From: Ochromonas danica | Lineage: Eukaryota; Sar; Chrysophyceae; Chromulinales; Chromulinaceae | Direction of reading: 5' to 3' | Assembly (NCBI GenBank): GCA_015146655.1 | Contig: VKHL01000052.1 | Span: 1-64,000 of the forward strand | DNA length: 64,000 bases | Shown here: in pieces, positions 10,685 to 23,091 of the stretch | Layout of the letters: the number at the start of each line of letters is the position of its first letter | Position numbering within the stretch: position 1 is the first letter of the stretch | Notes under the pieces: generated by a model | Told to the model about the DNA's origin: nothing | The model's database searches: none | The model's input: only the letters and a program-made list of their open reading frames with translations | Translations under genes and position numbers: made by a program

Positions 10685-12585
10685 TTACATTAGCAGCTCC
10701 AAGTTAAGTTCCAAGATCGAGGCAGGATAGGTAATCTCAAAATTGCGAAGAACATTAGGATGAACAACACCCATATGTCCTACAACTTGTTCTGTCTTGG
10801 TTTCAGTATTCACTAAGACAATCTCCGCGTTCATACCAGCAAAATAGAGTCCATCATCTGTAGGGCGAACATAATATTCCAATCCACTACGAGCAACACG
10901 TCTACGACTTTCAATCTCATCTGCAGTTAATGAAGAAGCACCATATGAGGCTTCAGGTTGAATCTGTACTGCAGTCATGATCTTATCCGCTAATCCATGA
11001 ATCACTTCAAATCCAGCAGTTAAAGAAGAATATAAGGCAACAATATGACGAACATTCTTGGCACCTACATCATTATCGGTAATCTCAACCACATCAGAGA
11101 TCTCAAATAACTTCACACCCTCTTTATGAGAGATGGATTCGTTAAAGGCCAATGTCTTCAAAGCCCCAGGAATTAACGTTGTTCGGACTACCTCATATTC
11201 AATATTGGCTGGATTAGATAATTGAACAGCTGGACCAACAGGACGTTGTAAATTAGTGAAATTCTCTGCGGTAGAACATAAACCGTGTGTTAGCATTTCC
11301 ATAAAGCCAGCTTGAGAGATTTCAATTCGCAACAAGTCTGCAAATTGATTAATGGGTAAAGCCGCACCAATGCAAATAGTGGAAGGAACTTGGATAGGTA
11401 AGTTATTATAGCCATAGGCAATTGCGACATCTTCGACCACATCCACAGGATGCAAGATATCAGAACGTGTAGGAGGTACTTGCACTCTCACTACAGATTG
11501 CTCAGGGAGATATTCAGAAGGTCCTAATTGCATACGATCCACTAACTTACAGATGGTCTCGGGGGATAAATCTAATCCTAAGATACCATTGACATCACTA
11601 ATCTTCGTATCACAAGAACGTTGAGCAAGCAATGGAGTAATGTGTTGACGTCCATCCTCATATACCACCTCCACAGCTTCAGCTGTGAAAGGTTGATCAC
11701 AATACTCAGAGAACATAGTAACCACCGTATCTAAGACAATATTAGCCTTAGTTAAATCCGTGGCAGTACATTCAATGAAGACATTCTTGGTTGAGAGAGT
11801 AATACGAGAATGCTTGGAATTAATGATAGGAGGAAGAGACAACACACGATCTTGATTATCATAAATCACCGGGTAGACAGGAGAATCATAGATTAAATCA
11901 GTATAAGGCTTTAAATGCTTGGCAGAAGGATCTTCACGATAGAAGTCCATTAATTCTTTGCCTGAATAAGATCGGCCATGATCTTCAGTGAGAGGTACAA
12001 AGTTAATCTCCTGGGGTGGGAGGGCAACATAACGAAAAGGTCCTTCAATAGTATCTAAATCATGTGTACCAATTGCAACATAAGAACGTTTACGACAAAT
12101 ATTTTGATGTAGTTTTTCTTGTAAGTCAATGAAGTTCTTATATCGGCGAGGATTAAAATGAATATTTCGTAATACAGCACAAACGACAAATGGACGAATG
12201 GTAGCCGTAGAGGAGGAAACATTCATACGTAATAAGGAAGTTGGTTTGATAACTTGATACGTTGGTGCAGGTTGTAAACCAAGGAAAACACGTAAAGCTC
12301 TTGCAAATCCTTCAGGACATAAGAGATCATAACGATTTGCAGGAATAGCAATGACATAGACGACATGCTCTGCTTTACTTCCATCTCCTGTGAACTATAT
12401 TGAGAGAATAAGGTTAGTTTTGATTGGCATTGTTTATTTATTTTTCAATGTACCTCAATGACTTCAGTGGCCACATCATCGACTTCGACACCAAATTCAA
12501 AGCATAATTCATCAAATTCTTTCTCTGTATAACTTCTTCCTAATGATTCAAATAAATGATCACGAATTAAAGTAATATTAGGCAT
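10685..12585 (-). CDS. FARSB: cytosolic phenylalanyl-tRNA synthetase beta chain
   Basis: Two exons, 12585-12454 and 12394-10685, 613 aa, close to the eukaryotic/archaeal beta chain length. The 59-bp intron is GT-AG in phase 0, joining a first exon that begins MPNITLIRDHLFESLGRSYT to the conserved AIPANRYDLLCPEGFARALR stretch. That stretch, the B3/B4-type region, the B5 domain (ATDLTKANIVLDTVVTMFSE; VQVPPTRSDILHPVDVVEDV) and the C-terminal catalytic-like core (FMEMLTHGLCS; SNPANIEYEVVRTTLIPGAL) match the cytosolic type. It forms the alpha2beta2 enzyme that charges tRNA-Phe. The alpha chain is not in this window. The 5' end faces eIF3a across about 450 bp. Confidence 0.95.
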
Positions 12586-12801
12586 TCTTGTTTACTTTTT
12601 TCTTCTTCTAGTTCTCTGTTACTAAAGGACCGAATGATCTAGCTGATCTCATCCAACCAACTTTTCATTGCACCTCGATCATCTCTCTCTGTGGCAAAGA
12701 GCGACTTTTCTAATCGAAATTATCAATAAAAATATCTAGTTTTAAGAGTTTCCTTCGGTCTCTTGTTGTTTGTGGTGGACGAAGCAACACGCCACATGCA
12801 C

Positions 12802-12846
<45 letters not shown>

Positions 12847-13037
12847 TGCTGGGTGGTGTTCGCCTCCATCCCTTTGCTTTTGCTTTGCTCCTGCTGGTTT
12901 GCATTGATTGATTGATTTGATTAATTGAGCCTATCTTATTGATAGATTTTATTAATTAATTCCTCTCTCACTCTCTCTTCTTCTCTTTGATTGGTCTTTT
13001 CTCCTCATAATCAAGAAAGAAGAATTTTTTTAAAAAA
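12586..13037. promoter_or_regulatory. divergent promoter region, PheRS beta / eIF3a
   Basis: A 452-bp gap serves two translation genes that diverge from it. It holds a perfect (AC)20 run at 12803-12842 and CT-rich tracts near 12960-13000. No TATA box is obvious. Confidence 0.5.
12803..12842. repeat. (AC)20 dinucleotide repeat
   Basis: A 40-bp uninterrupted AC run between the two divergent translation genes. Confidence 0.9.
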
Positions 13038-16000
13038 ATGAATCGTGGAAATAATAATAATAATTCCAAACCTGAATATGTCTTGAAGCGTGCCAATGGT
13101 AAGATACCTTTCTTTTCAGTTTTCATTTATTTTTTTTGTGATCTTGTTCCTATTACCTTCCTTATGATTACTGATCATATTTCTCACCCTCTTTCTTTCT
13201 CTCTTTCTCTCTTTCTCTCTCTCTCGAATGATTCTCATAGATCTCATCAATAGTGCCGTAGGTTCTAATGCAGAAAAAGAAAAAAGAATTGCTTTAGAAC
13301 AACTTCATAATATTATCTGTGAGAAAAAGAAGAAAGAACAAGAATGGAATAAGTCTTATGAAGTCCTTATGTTAAAGCATTTGGAACTTTGTGTGGATTT
13401 AAAAGATCATCCCACTGCTAAAGATGGTCTTCATCAATATCGTAATCGATGTGTTAATCATGAACCAACTTCATTAGAAGTGGTGATTAATCATTTATTA
13501 GATCTTGCTGAAAAACGTGCATCTATTGCAAGACAAAAAGCAGATCGTGTAGCTTTAGCTGCTGCTGCTCGTGTCTCTGATTTAGATCAAGAAGAAAGTC
13601 CAGAAAGTATTATGCTTTCTTCTATGACTGAAGATGGTGCTAAAGAACGTACTGATCGTGAAGTAGTTGTTCCTTGGTTAAAGTTCTTATGGGAGGTTTA
13701 TCGTGCTATTCTAGATTTACTCATTCGTGTTCCTAAGTTAGATAAAGTCTATCATAAGACTTGTGAGAGAGCATTCAAATTCTGCTTGGAATATAATCGT
13801 GTGATGGAATTCCGTCGTTTATCTGATGCTATTAGTACTCAATTAGTTGCTTTGCAAAGACCTCAACAAACTGGTGGACTGCGAGGTACTAAGACTCAAT
13901 GGGAATGGACGGCTGAAGCTGTTGATATGCATTTAAATACTCGTTGTGCACAGTTAGAAGTTGCTACAACTTTAGAGTTATGGAATGAAGCCTTCCGTAT
14001 TATTGAAGACTTCAACAATATTGTGGCAGCCAGTAAACGCTCTCCTAAGGCCAAACTCATGGTTACTTACTATGATAAGTTGACTAAGATCTTCTGGGTA
14101 GCGGATAATAAGTTATATCATGCTTATGCATGGAGTAAGTTATACTCTTCTACTTTAGAGAGTAAGAGCAAAGACTTGAAAGTGGAAGAGAAGCAGTTAC
14201 TAGCTTCTTCTGTGTTGTTAGCTGCTTTAACTGTTCCTTCTATTAAGGATATCTACAGTACCGCTATTCCTGTCGAAGAGGATGAATCTGCTGAGAAACC
14301 AAGTCAATTCTCTAGTCTATTAGAGTTCCAAGCGAATCCTTCCAGACAAGCTTTATTAAATGATCTGGTAGCGAAAGGTGTCTTGAATGAAGTCTTACCT
14401 GAATTAGCTAAGCTATATGATGCTTTGGAAGCCAAGTTTTCACCTTTCCATGTGGTTAAGTCAGTCTCTCCTATTCTTGCTCTTGTCAAGAGTCAGCCAG
14501 CACTTTTACAATATGCTGCTCCTTTACAACGTATTGTTATTCTCAAGTTAATGCAACAACTCTCTCGTGTTTATAGTACGATTAAGTTACAGACTGTCTA
14601 TAAGCTATTATCTGATTTACAAGATGTTACTCCCGTCTTTGTAGAGCGTGTGATAATGGATGGAATTGCTAACAAGCAGTTACAACTTCGTATTAACCAT
14701 TTGACAGGAAGTATTAACTTTGTCACCTCTGCTAATGCATCTAGTGTCATTGATAATCAATTACCACAATTAGGTTCTGCTTTACAAAAGGCAGTGCGTG
14801 CTATTAAACGTTCTACTGTATTAGAGAAGATGATGCAAGAGCAAGAAGCCTATCTTCTTAATATTATTAATCATTGTGAAGAGGATATTCTTACTACACA
14901 GAGTCGTAAGAATTTAATTGAAGAACGCAAAGAAACATTAGAACGTTTACAATCTGAACGTATCTCTGAAGAAAAACGTCAACGTGAATTAGAAGAAGAA
15001 CGTAAACGTGCTGAAGAACAAGCACGTAAAGAACGATTAGAAGCAGAAGAAAAACAACGTGTTAAAGATGAAATTGCAAAGAGACAAGAAGTCTTACGTA
15101 TTCAGAAAGAATTAGAAAGATATAATGTTTCTAAGAGTGAAGAAGAATTATTGGCTCTTACTAGTGCAGAACGTTATGGATTAATTACTGATGCACAGAA
15201 TAAGATACGTGATGCAAAAGAAGGTGAAGCTAAACGTGTCTTAGAACAAGCAAAGAAATTGGATTATATTACACGTGCTATACGTACTGAAACCAGAGCT
15301 CTTGTTCTTAAACAACAAGAAAAGGATGCATTAAAAGATAATGAAGCAAAGGAAAGAATTGAAAAAGATCTATTAGAAGTATGGAAAGTTCAACATGCTT
15401 TGGATTTAGAAGAAAAGAAACGTTTTATTCCTATGCTATCAGCTCATAAAGCCTTTGAAGATAAGTTATTGGAACAACAAGTTGTTTATCATCGACAAAG
15501 AATGGAAGAAGCACGTCAATTAGAATTAAATAAATTACGTGATTTAGTCGTTGAGAAAGCAAGACAACTCTATGAAGAAGAATTAAGAAAACAAGAATTG
15601 GAAAAAGCTGCACAACGTGAAGAAGAAACTCGTTTAGAACGTGAACGATTTGAAAAAGAACAATATGAACGTTTACGTAAGTTACGTGAAGAAGAAAGTG
15701 AACGTGAAGCAAAATTGGAAGAAATGAGAAAAGCAGTAGCATTAGCTGAAGCTGCTGAGGCTGCACGTAAAGCAGAAGAAGCTGCTGCTCGTGCTGCTAA
15801 CAATAGCAAACCTATTGCTGCTCCTACTGCTTCTCTTCCCCCAGCTGCTGCTCCTGTTGCTGCTGCCGCGGAACCTGATAATTGGCGCAAAGCTGCTCCA
15901 CCTGCCGCTGCTCCTTATGATGATGACCGTAGAAGATCAACTGGTCCTGTCGTTGCTCGTCCTGCACCAATTAATCGTGAGAGAGATGAAGGTGCTTGGG

Positions 16001-16473
16001 AAAGAGTTCCTCGTGCTGGTGAAAGAAATAGTGATCGTGAGTATCGTCGTAACAATGATCGTGAACAACGCGGTAGTGATCGTGAGCCTCGTGGTGACCG
16101 TGAACAACGCGGTAGTGATCGTGAGCCTCGTGGTGACCGTGATCAACGTGCTGGTGATCGTGAACCTCGTGGAGACCGTGATCAACGTGCTGGGGATCGT
16201 GAACCTCGTGGCGACCGTGATCAACGTGCCGGGGATCGTGAACCTCGTGGTGATCGTGACCGAGAAACCTCCTGGAGAGGTGGTGGTGGTGGTGCTAGAG
16301 AACCTCGTGAGCCCCGCGAACCACGTGAACCAAGAGAGAACAGAGAGCCTAGAGATCCCCAACAACCTCCACCTTCTCGTGATAACAGAGAGAGCAACAG
16401 GTTCAGTGGTGGTGACTCCACTCGTCGAACTGCTGGACCTCCTCCTGTTCGTAGAGACTTGGCGAAGTGGTAA
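13038..16473 (+). CDS. EIF3A: eukaryotic translation initiation factor 3 subunit A
   Basis: Two exons, 13038-13098 and 13241-16473, 1097 aa. The 142-bp intron is GT-AG in phase 1 and splits the conserved PEYVLKRAND start. Residues 1-550 carry the family's helical repeat and PCI region (DLAEKRASIARQKADR; RVMEFRRLSDAIS; LWNEAFRIIEDFNNIVAAS). Residues about 560-870 form a long Glu/Arg-rich coiled coil, the spectrin-like region of eIF3a. The C-terminus has an Ala/Pro segment and Arg/Asp-rich repeats, as in animal and plant eIF3a. The protein is the scaffold of the eIF3 complex that binds the 40S subunit. The first exon with its own ATG was chosen because splicing restores the conserved N-terminus. 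Confidence 0.95.
16056..16260 (+). repeat. 39-bp coding tandem repeat in eIF3a tail
   Basis: About five imperfect copies of a 13-residue unit (DREPRGDRDQRAG and variants). Synonymous differences between copies are visible, so the array is not brand new. Confidence 0.85.
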
Positions 16474-16838
16474 TAGACTCAGGAAAGCAATACAATGTAA
16501 TGCAATGCTATTCTTTAATCCTTGTAAGCTAAGCTACTTCTGACAGGACAGACAAAGTACTATAATGGTAATGTGCGATGATAGCCAATCAAGTTTAATT
16601 TACAATTCTTCTTCCAATAGGATAATCACAATCTGACAGACAGGATGGATGAAGATGAAATAAATAACATGACATTTGTTTGCAAACAATAACAACAAGT
16701 AGAGGGGAGGTTAGGATGAAGGTTCGATCGATGTTACGCTAAAAGAGGTGAAAGGTTTGGTCAGATTGAGAAATCAATCTAGAGACATACTAGACTAGTA
16801 GTAGTATACTGTAGTGTAGTATAGTATAGAATGAATGC

Positions 16839-16874
<36 letters not shown>

Positions 16875-18293
16875 TCTAGCTGTTGATTGTCTCATAAAAA
16901 TGACACAAAATAAATATAATATTAATATTAATATATTAACATATACTACAACGTAGTATATAGGAAGTGAGGATAGGACAACGAGAACAACAACAACAAG
17001 AAGAAGAATCGAGGATGACATTATTATTCAATATTGCTAATTAGTATAGTCACTCGGCACTACACGACACTACAAGACATTATACTACAGTACAAGACAG
17101 TTGTAGTTAATGCTAATGATAACTTCTTAACGATCAACGATGATAATATCTAGTATGACTGTAGTTAGTTGATACTGGTACTACTACTACTTGTAGCATA
17201 ATAGTAGTAGTACAATAGTCATCATCATCATCATCATATTTCTACATACATTTACTTACAATACTGTAGTATATCAAGTTGATAGTTACAGTATATTATA
17301 TACAGTATATACAGTACAGTACAGTGCAGTGTTATGCATTTAAATCAGCTGACATGTTATGTTATGTTATGTTATGTTATGTTATGTTATGTTATGTTAT
17401 GGATAGTTGTTGTTATTATCTAAGAGGACGAGGTAAGTGATAAACAATAGCCGCCACCATCTTCTCGATATTCTACTACTACCACTACTACTTCTAAAGT
17501 CTATACTACATGTATATAGATGATGATACCAGTAAAGGTTACAAACAGATATACAACTAGTCTAACACACCTATAGTACTACAATAGTTAAATACGAGAG
17601 CAATGGATAATAAGGTTATGTACAGTAAGTACAGTAAAGTACAGTACAGATAGTCCACATACTAGCTTGATTGATTGATCACTAGATGGTATTATCTACA
17701 TTATCTCATCCTCGTTGACAAGTATAACAACAGAGTGGTTACGAATATCCACCTTATATTCAACATTATTCTTATCATCATCATCTACTACTATTATAAG
17801 AGGATTTACAATGAAACATGATGAAACTAGACTAGATTATTCTAGACTAACTGCTGATCATGTTCAAAAGATCTCTTGAGAAGTAAAATACATGAACAGC
17901 AAACACAACCATCATCATCATCATCATCATCATTGTTATCATCATTCCTCCAGTAGTATACACTAGCTAATATATAAACACACAATACTTCTATTTTTTT
18001 GTTAACATCCTGCTCGTTCTAATGACCTTGTAAGATCACTAGACTAGAGACAATAGTAGAATCTCATATCATCAGCAATAACTACTAGCCTACCCTGCAC
18101 TGACTGTTGGCAGTAGACTAGTAGTCAAAGCATAATAATCATTACATTACACATCATTCATTCATTCATTATTACTGTACATATTATTACATACTATTAT
18201 TAATATTGTTATTCACATGTTGATTTCATCTCAACAATGATACTTGTTAGCTAAATCAAGTAATACATTATGATATCTAGCTAGTCTACAATG
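16474..18293. other. gene-free 1.8 kb between converging genes
   Basis: 3' sides of eIF3a and the sensor-kinase gene. The stretch is full of short TAG/TAC/ACT and CAT runs (for example CATCAT near 17220 and 17910) and a pentamer array at 17354-17401. No ORF with protein character, tRNA or transposon was recognised. Confidence 0.5.
17354..17401. repeat. (ATGTT)n pentanucleotide repeat
   Basis: About 9.6 perfect copies of a 5-bp unit in the gene-free stretch. Confidence 0.9.
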
Positions 18294-21200
18294 CTATACT
18301 GTATTATTATTACAAGCTCTAGGGTTAAAGACAAAAGATCCAAAGATATGCAAGTGTTCATTATGAATTAAACTTGCTTTCAAATCTCCTCTTGCTTTAA
18401 CATCATTATCATTATCATCTACTACTACTACTTCACGATCTTGTTGTTGTTGTTTGTTATGGGATGGATTGGTACTGTTAGTTTTGTTATTATTATTAAG
18501 GTTAGTATTATTATATAGAAGAGGAAACATAATATCAACTGCCATATCTTGTTGTTCTTCAGTCATTGTACAGTTGTTATGATTAGCAACCAACTCCAAG
18601 AGTTTCTTCATAGAAATACCCAACTTCTTAGCTTCAATAACATATCCCAATGCTTGCATATCCACAGGTTTAGAACAAAACATATCTAAACCTGCTGCAA
18701 AGGCATCTTGCCAATCAGTCTTCAAAGCTGTAGCAGAGAGGCCAATAATCCATTGGTCAACAACTCCTTGGGGTAAGACTTCTGGAGGAGAATGAAGCAA
18801 CCAATCATGGAAAGCATGTAAGCAGGTCAAACCGTCCATGACAGGCATGAGAAAGTCAAGCAAGACAAGGTCATAAGCATTTGTCTTGAGTAGATCTAGT
18901 GCAATGGCACCATTCAAAGCTGTAGTCACTTGACATTTCTTCTTCTTTAACCAAATTGTCATGACTTTCTGGACAGTCACACTATCATCAATAATTAATA
19001 CTTGTAGCATATCTTGCTTATGACTGCTACTACTATAATAAGGTGCAACGATTGTCACCCTATTATTAGAATCTTTCCCGGAACTAGTCATGGTATTACT
19101 ATAACTACTATCATAAAGGAAAGGTCGAGTAAGATAAACGGAAGGTTCCGTTGATAAGACTAGACCATTCTTGTTATAATGTGGTACTGAGAATAGTGTA
19201 TCTGATGAAGGATGAGTTGTGATAGTTAATGCTGTTGTCTCATCATTGTGTCCAGCTGTCATGCCATCTGCTACACCACTGCAACTGCTACTGCTGCTAC
19301 TACAATAGCCATCAGGGTTACAGTTGTCACTATGATTTAGTGCTAACACACTTCCTAAGGATCTTTTCTCACTTGGAAAAGTAAGACTGGAGAGATCTAG
19401 TCCAATAACAGGACAGGCTTCTCTTTCTTCAGTCTTGTTATCTGTACAAGTGATTGATGCTAGCAACTCAGGTTCATTCACTGGTGCATCATCCATCTCA
19501 ACTCTACATGGAATAGAGAAAGAGAATGTGCAGCCAGTTGAAGTGATGATATAGGAACTGCCTCCCAGCACATTCTCTAAAAGACTGCCCAAGGCGAAGA
19601 GACTTCCTCCGAAGTCTTCTACTTCTGCCTGGAGCATAGCCTCAGCAGCAGTGTCGGCACAAGCACCTTCGCTATCGTCATTCTGACCATCGCTGTTCGC
19701 AGAGGAAGAGCCAGCAGACCGAGAAGAAGACGTGCTATCTTTCTCCGTAGCATGAAGCTTACTCACAATCTCCTTCAGGTTGTCAGAGTCACCAAAGATC
19801 TCTAACTCTGTGAGCAACATACCCACTTTACCAAAAACTACCGGAGGAGCTGTGATCTCCATAATGGAAGTCATAGTCTTGATATCATTATCATCTTCGA
19901 GCAGACGAGTCACATCCTCGATTGGGATGAAAGAGGCCTTGACACGCACCCAGTCAGCATGAGGCAGAACTTGACTCAGACTGGAGATGAGAACAAAGAG
20001 CAGGACGTCTGGATGAGAGAAGTGTTTGCCTTTCGATAGAATGGACTTATCAATGGCCCAGAGCACATTCTGACTGCGTCCTAACCGCTGAGTGAGGTTG
20101 CGCACCTTCTCATACACTTTAAGCAAATCGCATTGGATGGAGTCATAGGTTCCATCCGCTAAAACTGACATGCCTGAGGTAATCTTACCCAATACTAGCC
20201 CCATCTCCACCAAGAGACTAAGTTGCTGGAGGGAATCTTGCAGATCAGAAATTAGATTGATACAAGGGATATCAGGAGTATGTCCTATACTTGAACAAAA
20301 TGATGATTGTGATGATCTTGCAGATTGGTAGACTTCTTCTTTCATTAAATCCAACCCTTTCAAAGCCTCGGTCATGTCAGACGTGGATTCATTATCAATG
20401 AATGTATCCTTTGTTGAGGAAGCAATATTATCGTAATGACCTCTGGAAGTTCGTGGAGAATACAGACCACGTGGTGTAGCACAATCTCCACTGCCGATCT
20501 CAAATCCTCGATTTGCCTTTGCCAAGCCCTTGATCTCTGCTCTTAACATCTCCGTGACCAAAGTCAGAGACATCAACTAAAACAAAGATACACACACAAC
20601 CAGAGACTCAGGGTTAATGACAAGTCGTTATGCAGAACTGCACAGGGACATACCGGAGTGCGTAGATTGTGATTGAGCCCCAGCATCAGGTTGGCTTTCT
20701 GCTTGCGAAGCTGGAGATTGCGCAATCGGCGCTCTTTCACAAGATTGGAGACTGCGGCAGCCAGGTCGACCAGGTTCTGACGATTGTCCAGGCTGACATA
20801 GTCATGAGGTTCGTTGTCAAACAAGCTGAGCACTCCCAATTTGAATCCATCAATTATTATCGCAGCTCCGATATAGAAGCGCAGCGGCAACTGCTCTTGC
20901 AAGCCAAGCTTCTCTACCAATCGGGTCAACTTGTCCTGTTCATCACCATTCAAGATCAGCTTGATCTCATGAGCATCAGGGAACATGAGGTCAGCATCGA
21001 TGGAGTCAGAGCGAGGGACATTGGGATTGCTAATCTTTCCACCAACACAAGACTTGATCCATTGACGATCATAATCAATGAAAGAGATCATTGCAATAGG
21101 AGCCTAGACATCGTCAGCAGACATTCGTCAGCAAATAAGCAGAAGTCATATTGCAGGTGATATAGGATAGTAGTCATACTACTTACATGGAAGATACGTT

Positions 21201-21547
21201 TTGCCAGAGCCACAAATCGATCGAATTCAATATCATTACGATCAGTGTCGAGTACTTTGCATTGTTTTAAGATCAACAGTCTAGCCATTTCATTCGATGG
21301 TAAGGTCATCGTTCCCTTAGCATCCTCCCTATGAGAACTACTGGGTAAATCAAAGGAATTAATTAATACTAGCTGTTGAGGTAGGTAACCAATTATGGGG
21401 TAATCCCAACCTGAGTTTAGCAATTCGTTGAAGAGATTTTGGAACAAGATCAGGTAGCATTTCCAATATTAAATGCTGAGCATCATGGTTAGAATAGTCA
21501 TTTTTAGATGACCATGGAGGATTATCATCGGTGAGACTAAATGACAT
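18294..21547 (-). CDS. hybrid histidine-kinase-like protein (GAF-HisKA-degenerate ATPase-REC)
   Basis: Four exons, 21547-21411, 21340-21187, 21103-20654 and 20576-18294, give 1007 aa; introns are 70, 83 and 77 bp. Exon 1 donor is GTTGGG, the weakest junction. A GAF domain covers about residues 65-225 (ARLLILKQCKVLDT; APIAMISFIDYDRQW). The HisKA box LNHNLRTPLMSL keeps the phospho-acceptor His. The following ATP-binding region lacks the usual N-box Asn (it reads LISSLSQ) and the DxGxG box, although a G2-like end (FGGSLFALG; GGSSYIITSTGCTFSFSIP) remains. The receiver domain at about 785-905 is intact: DD, DFLMPVMDG, LSATA, SKP. It probably passes or receives phosphate but may not make its own. 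A poly-Asn/Gln tail follows. An in-frame ATG also lies at 21556. Confidence 0.85.
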
Positions 21548-21856
21548 AATAACCACTAATGTTGATAGATGTGATTTCTTGGTGTGATGATAATAAAATC
21601 AAGATAGGATGAATCAAAACTTTTCTTGTCTTTCGTGTCTTGCGAATCTTGAAGAAGAAAAGAGAACAAAGGTCAAGACCAAAAGGCACAGGAGTTGGGG
21701 GAGATGGTGGATGGATGATGAAACAAAGTTGAGAGATGAACAAGACCACAACCTCAATACGATAACGTTTGATGATAGCAAGTGCATTCAAACACTCCAT
21801 CAAAACCATGAGCAGAAATGACACGTCATCAACACACACAACACAAACACAACAGA

Positions 21857-22155
21857 CACTCTGTCTTAGGTCGAGGGCTAAGGTTTAGAAAACCCTGATT
21901 TTCCTAGATAAAACTCTTCTTTGAAGAAGGGAAAATGCGCGTTTTCAAAGAAGAGTTTTATCCACGAAAATCAGGGTTTTATCTAAATTTATGTATTTCC
22001 TTAACGCAATTGAGGTATTTCCTCACTAGATTTATGTATTTCCTCACTAGATTTATGTATTTGCTCTGTATTTATGTAAATGGTCAGAAAAAACTCGACT
22101 TCTGAAAAAGGCTGCGAATAGGCTAAGGTCCTTAGTTAAGGTCTGAGACAGAGTG
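21857..22155. mobile_element. 299-bp non-autonomous inverted-repeat element (MITE-like)
   Basis: Ends begin CACTCTGTCT on both sides in inverted orientation, with imperfect pairing over about 26 bp including CTAAGG. A 5-bp direct repeat, ACAGA, flanks it at 21852-21856 and 22156-22160, as a target-site duplication would. Inside is a large imperfect hairpin (21889-21980, arms about 36 bp) and three to four copies of a 21-bp unit with core TTTATGTATTTCC (21985-22080). There is no coding capacity. The superfamily is uncertain because a 5-bp duplication does not match hAT (8 bp) or Tc1/mariner (TA). Confidence 0.7.
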
Positions 22156-22590
22156 ACAGAGAGGAACACACAAACACGAACACGAAAACCGCTGTAAACT
22201 CCAGACGCGGAAAAAAATGCGACCGCACCAACGGTTTCTTTTATGCTGAACTGCCGCTTTAAACTGCGAATTTCTCACTTACAGTAGTTCCTTCAGAGGA
22301 AAAGACCAATTCCATCACATTCCTCTTGATCTGCCCATTCTAATGATGTATTATGTTAGGGGTGTTCTCTTCTAAGATGAAAGAGGTTTTATTGATATTT
22401 TAAGAGGCATGGTGTTTTTGAGTGCCTTTTTTCTAAGAGGAGATTCAATATGAACGAAGAGCTCTATCGCTCTCAACATACAAGATCCCTGAAGTTCAAT
22501 ATTAAATTGATGTTGTGGTATATGGCGTAGATTGTCTTAAAAGTATTACAAGAGAAGATATTTTGGGCTAAAGACGGGGTCTGAGCGGGG
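22156..22590. other. gene-free spacer in the accessory island
   Basis: AT-rich sequence between the 299-bp element and the coding-like fragments. It includes TTAGGGGTG near 22356, which resembles a hAT-type end but has no proven partner. Confidence 0.4.
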
Positions 22591-23075
22591 TCAGAAATTA
22601 GGTAACTTATACCCCTGATTTTGTTGGGCTATCTTCTCCACTCTCTTGCCGGCTCGCTCAACCTTCTTTTTCTCTTCCCTTAGGCTATTGAACCGTGCTC
22701 TCTCGGTGGCATCCTCGGCTGCTTTGGCCTTTATCTGCTGCATCCGCACCTTCTTTGTCTCTTGTACCGCAATTCTCGCCTCTGCTTGTGACAAACGATA
22801 TCATTTGTAAACCTTCAGTAAAGCACTATTTCTTCTCAATAAATAGCTCCTTTTGTGCTGTGACAGTCGCCTCTAGGTCTCCTTGAATGGCACGATCGCT
22901 ATTCCGTGCTATTAACCATTCCAAGAGCCTTTGCAAGGCCTTACGTCTGAGGATTAACAAGCAGCACCGCACTGTTTCATAGCAAACACCTTCAATAAGA
23001 CTCCTGTTACTGCAAACACAGGAGCGGCAGCGAATCCAGCAACACAGTTGACGTGGTACAACATCATGACAAATC
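22591..23075 (-). pseudogene. coding-like fragments, possibly a broken gene
   Basis: Two pieces look coding on the minus strand. The upstream piece (about 23045-22835) reads as a Cys-rich segment followed by a helix (RRKALQRLLEWLIARNSDRA; GDLEATVTAQKELFIEKK) and then stops. The downstream piece (to 22591) is in another frame and is a charged helix (EARIAVQETKKVRMQQIKAK; REEKKKVERAGKRVEKIAQQ). They could be exons of a small gene with an intron near 22800-22840, or gene debris. No domain was recognised. Position in an island with transposon remains favours debris. Confidence 0.3.
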
Positions 23076-23091
23076 CAAGGTTTCCACTACT

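Noticed and set aside
15431-16543. Several long frames opposite or offset to eIF3a
   Set aside because: They arise from the repetitive Arg/Glu/Asp codons of the real coding frame.
17354-17401. Regular repeat considered as a CRISPR-like array
   Set aside because: It is a simple pentamer microsatellite without spacers, in a eukaryotic genome.
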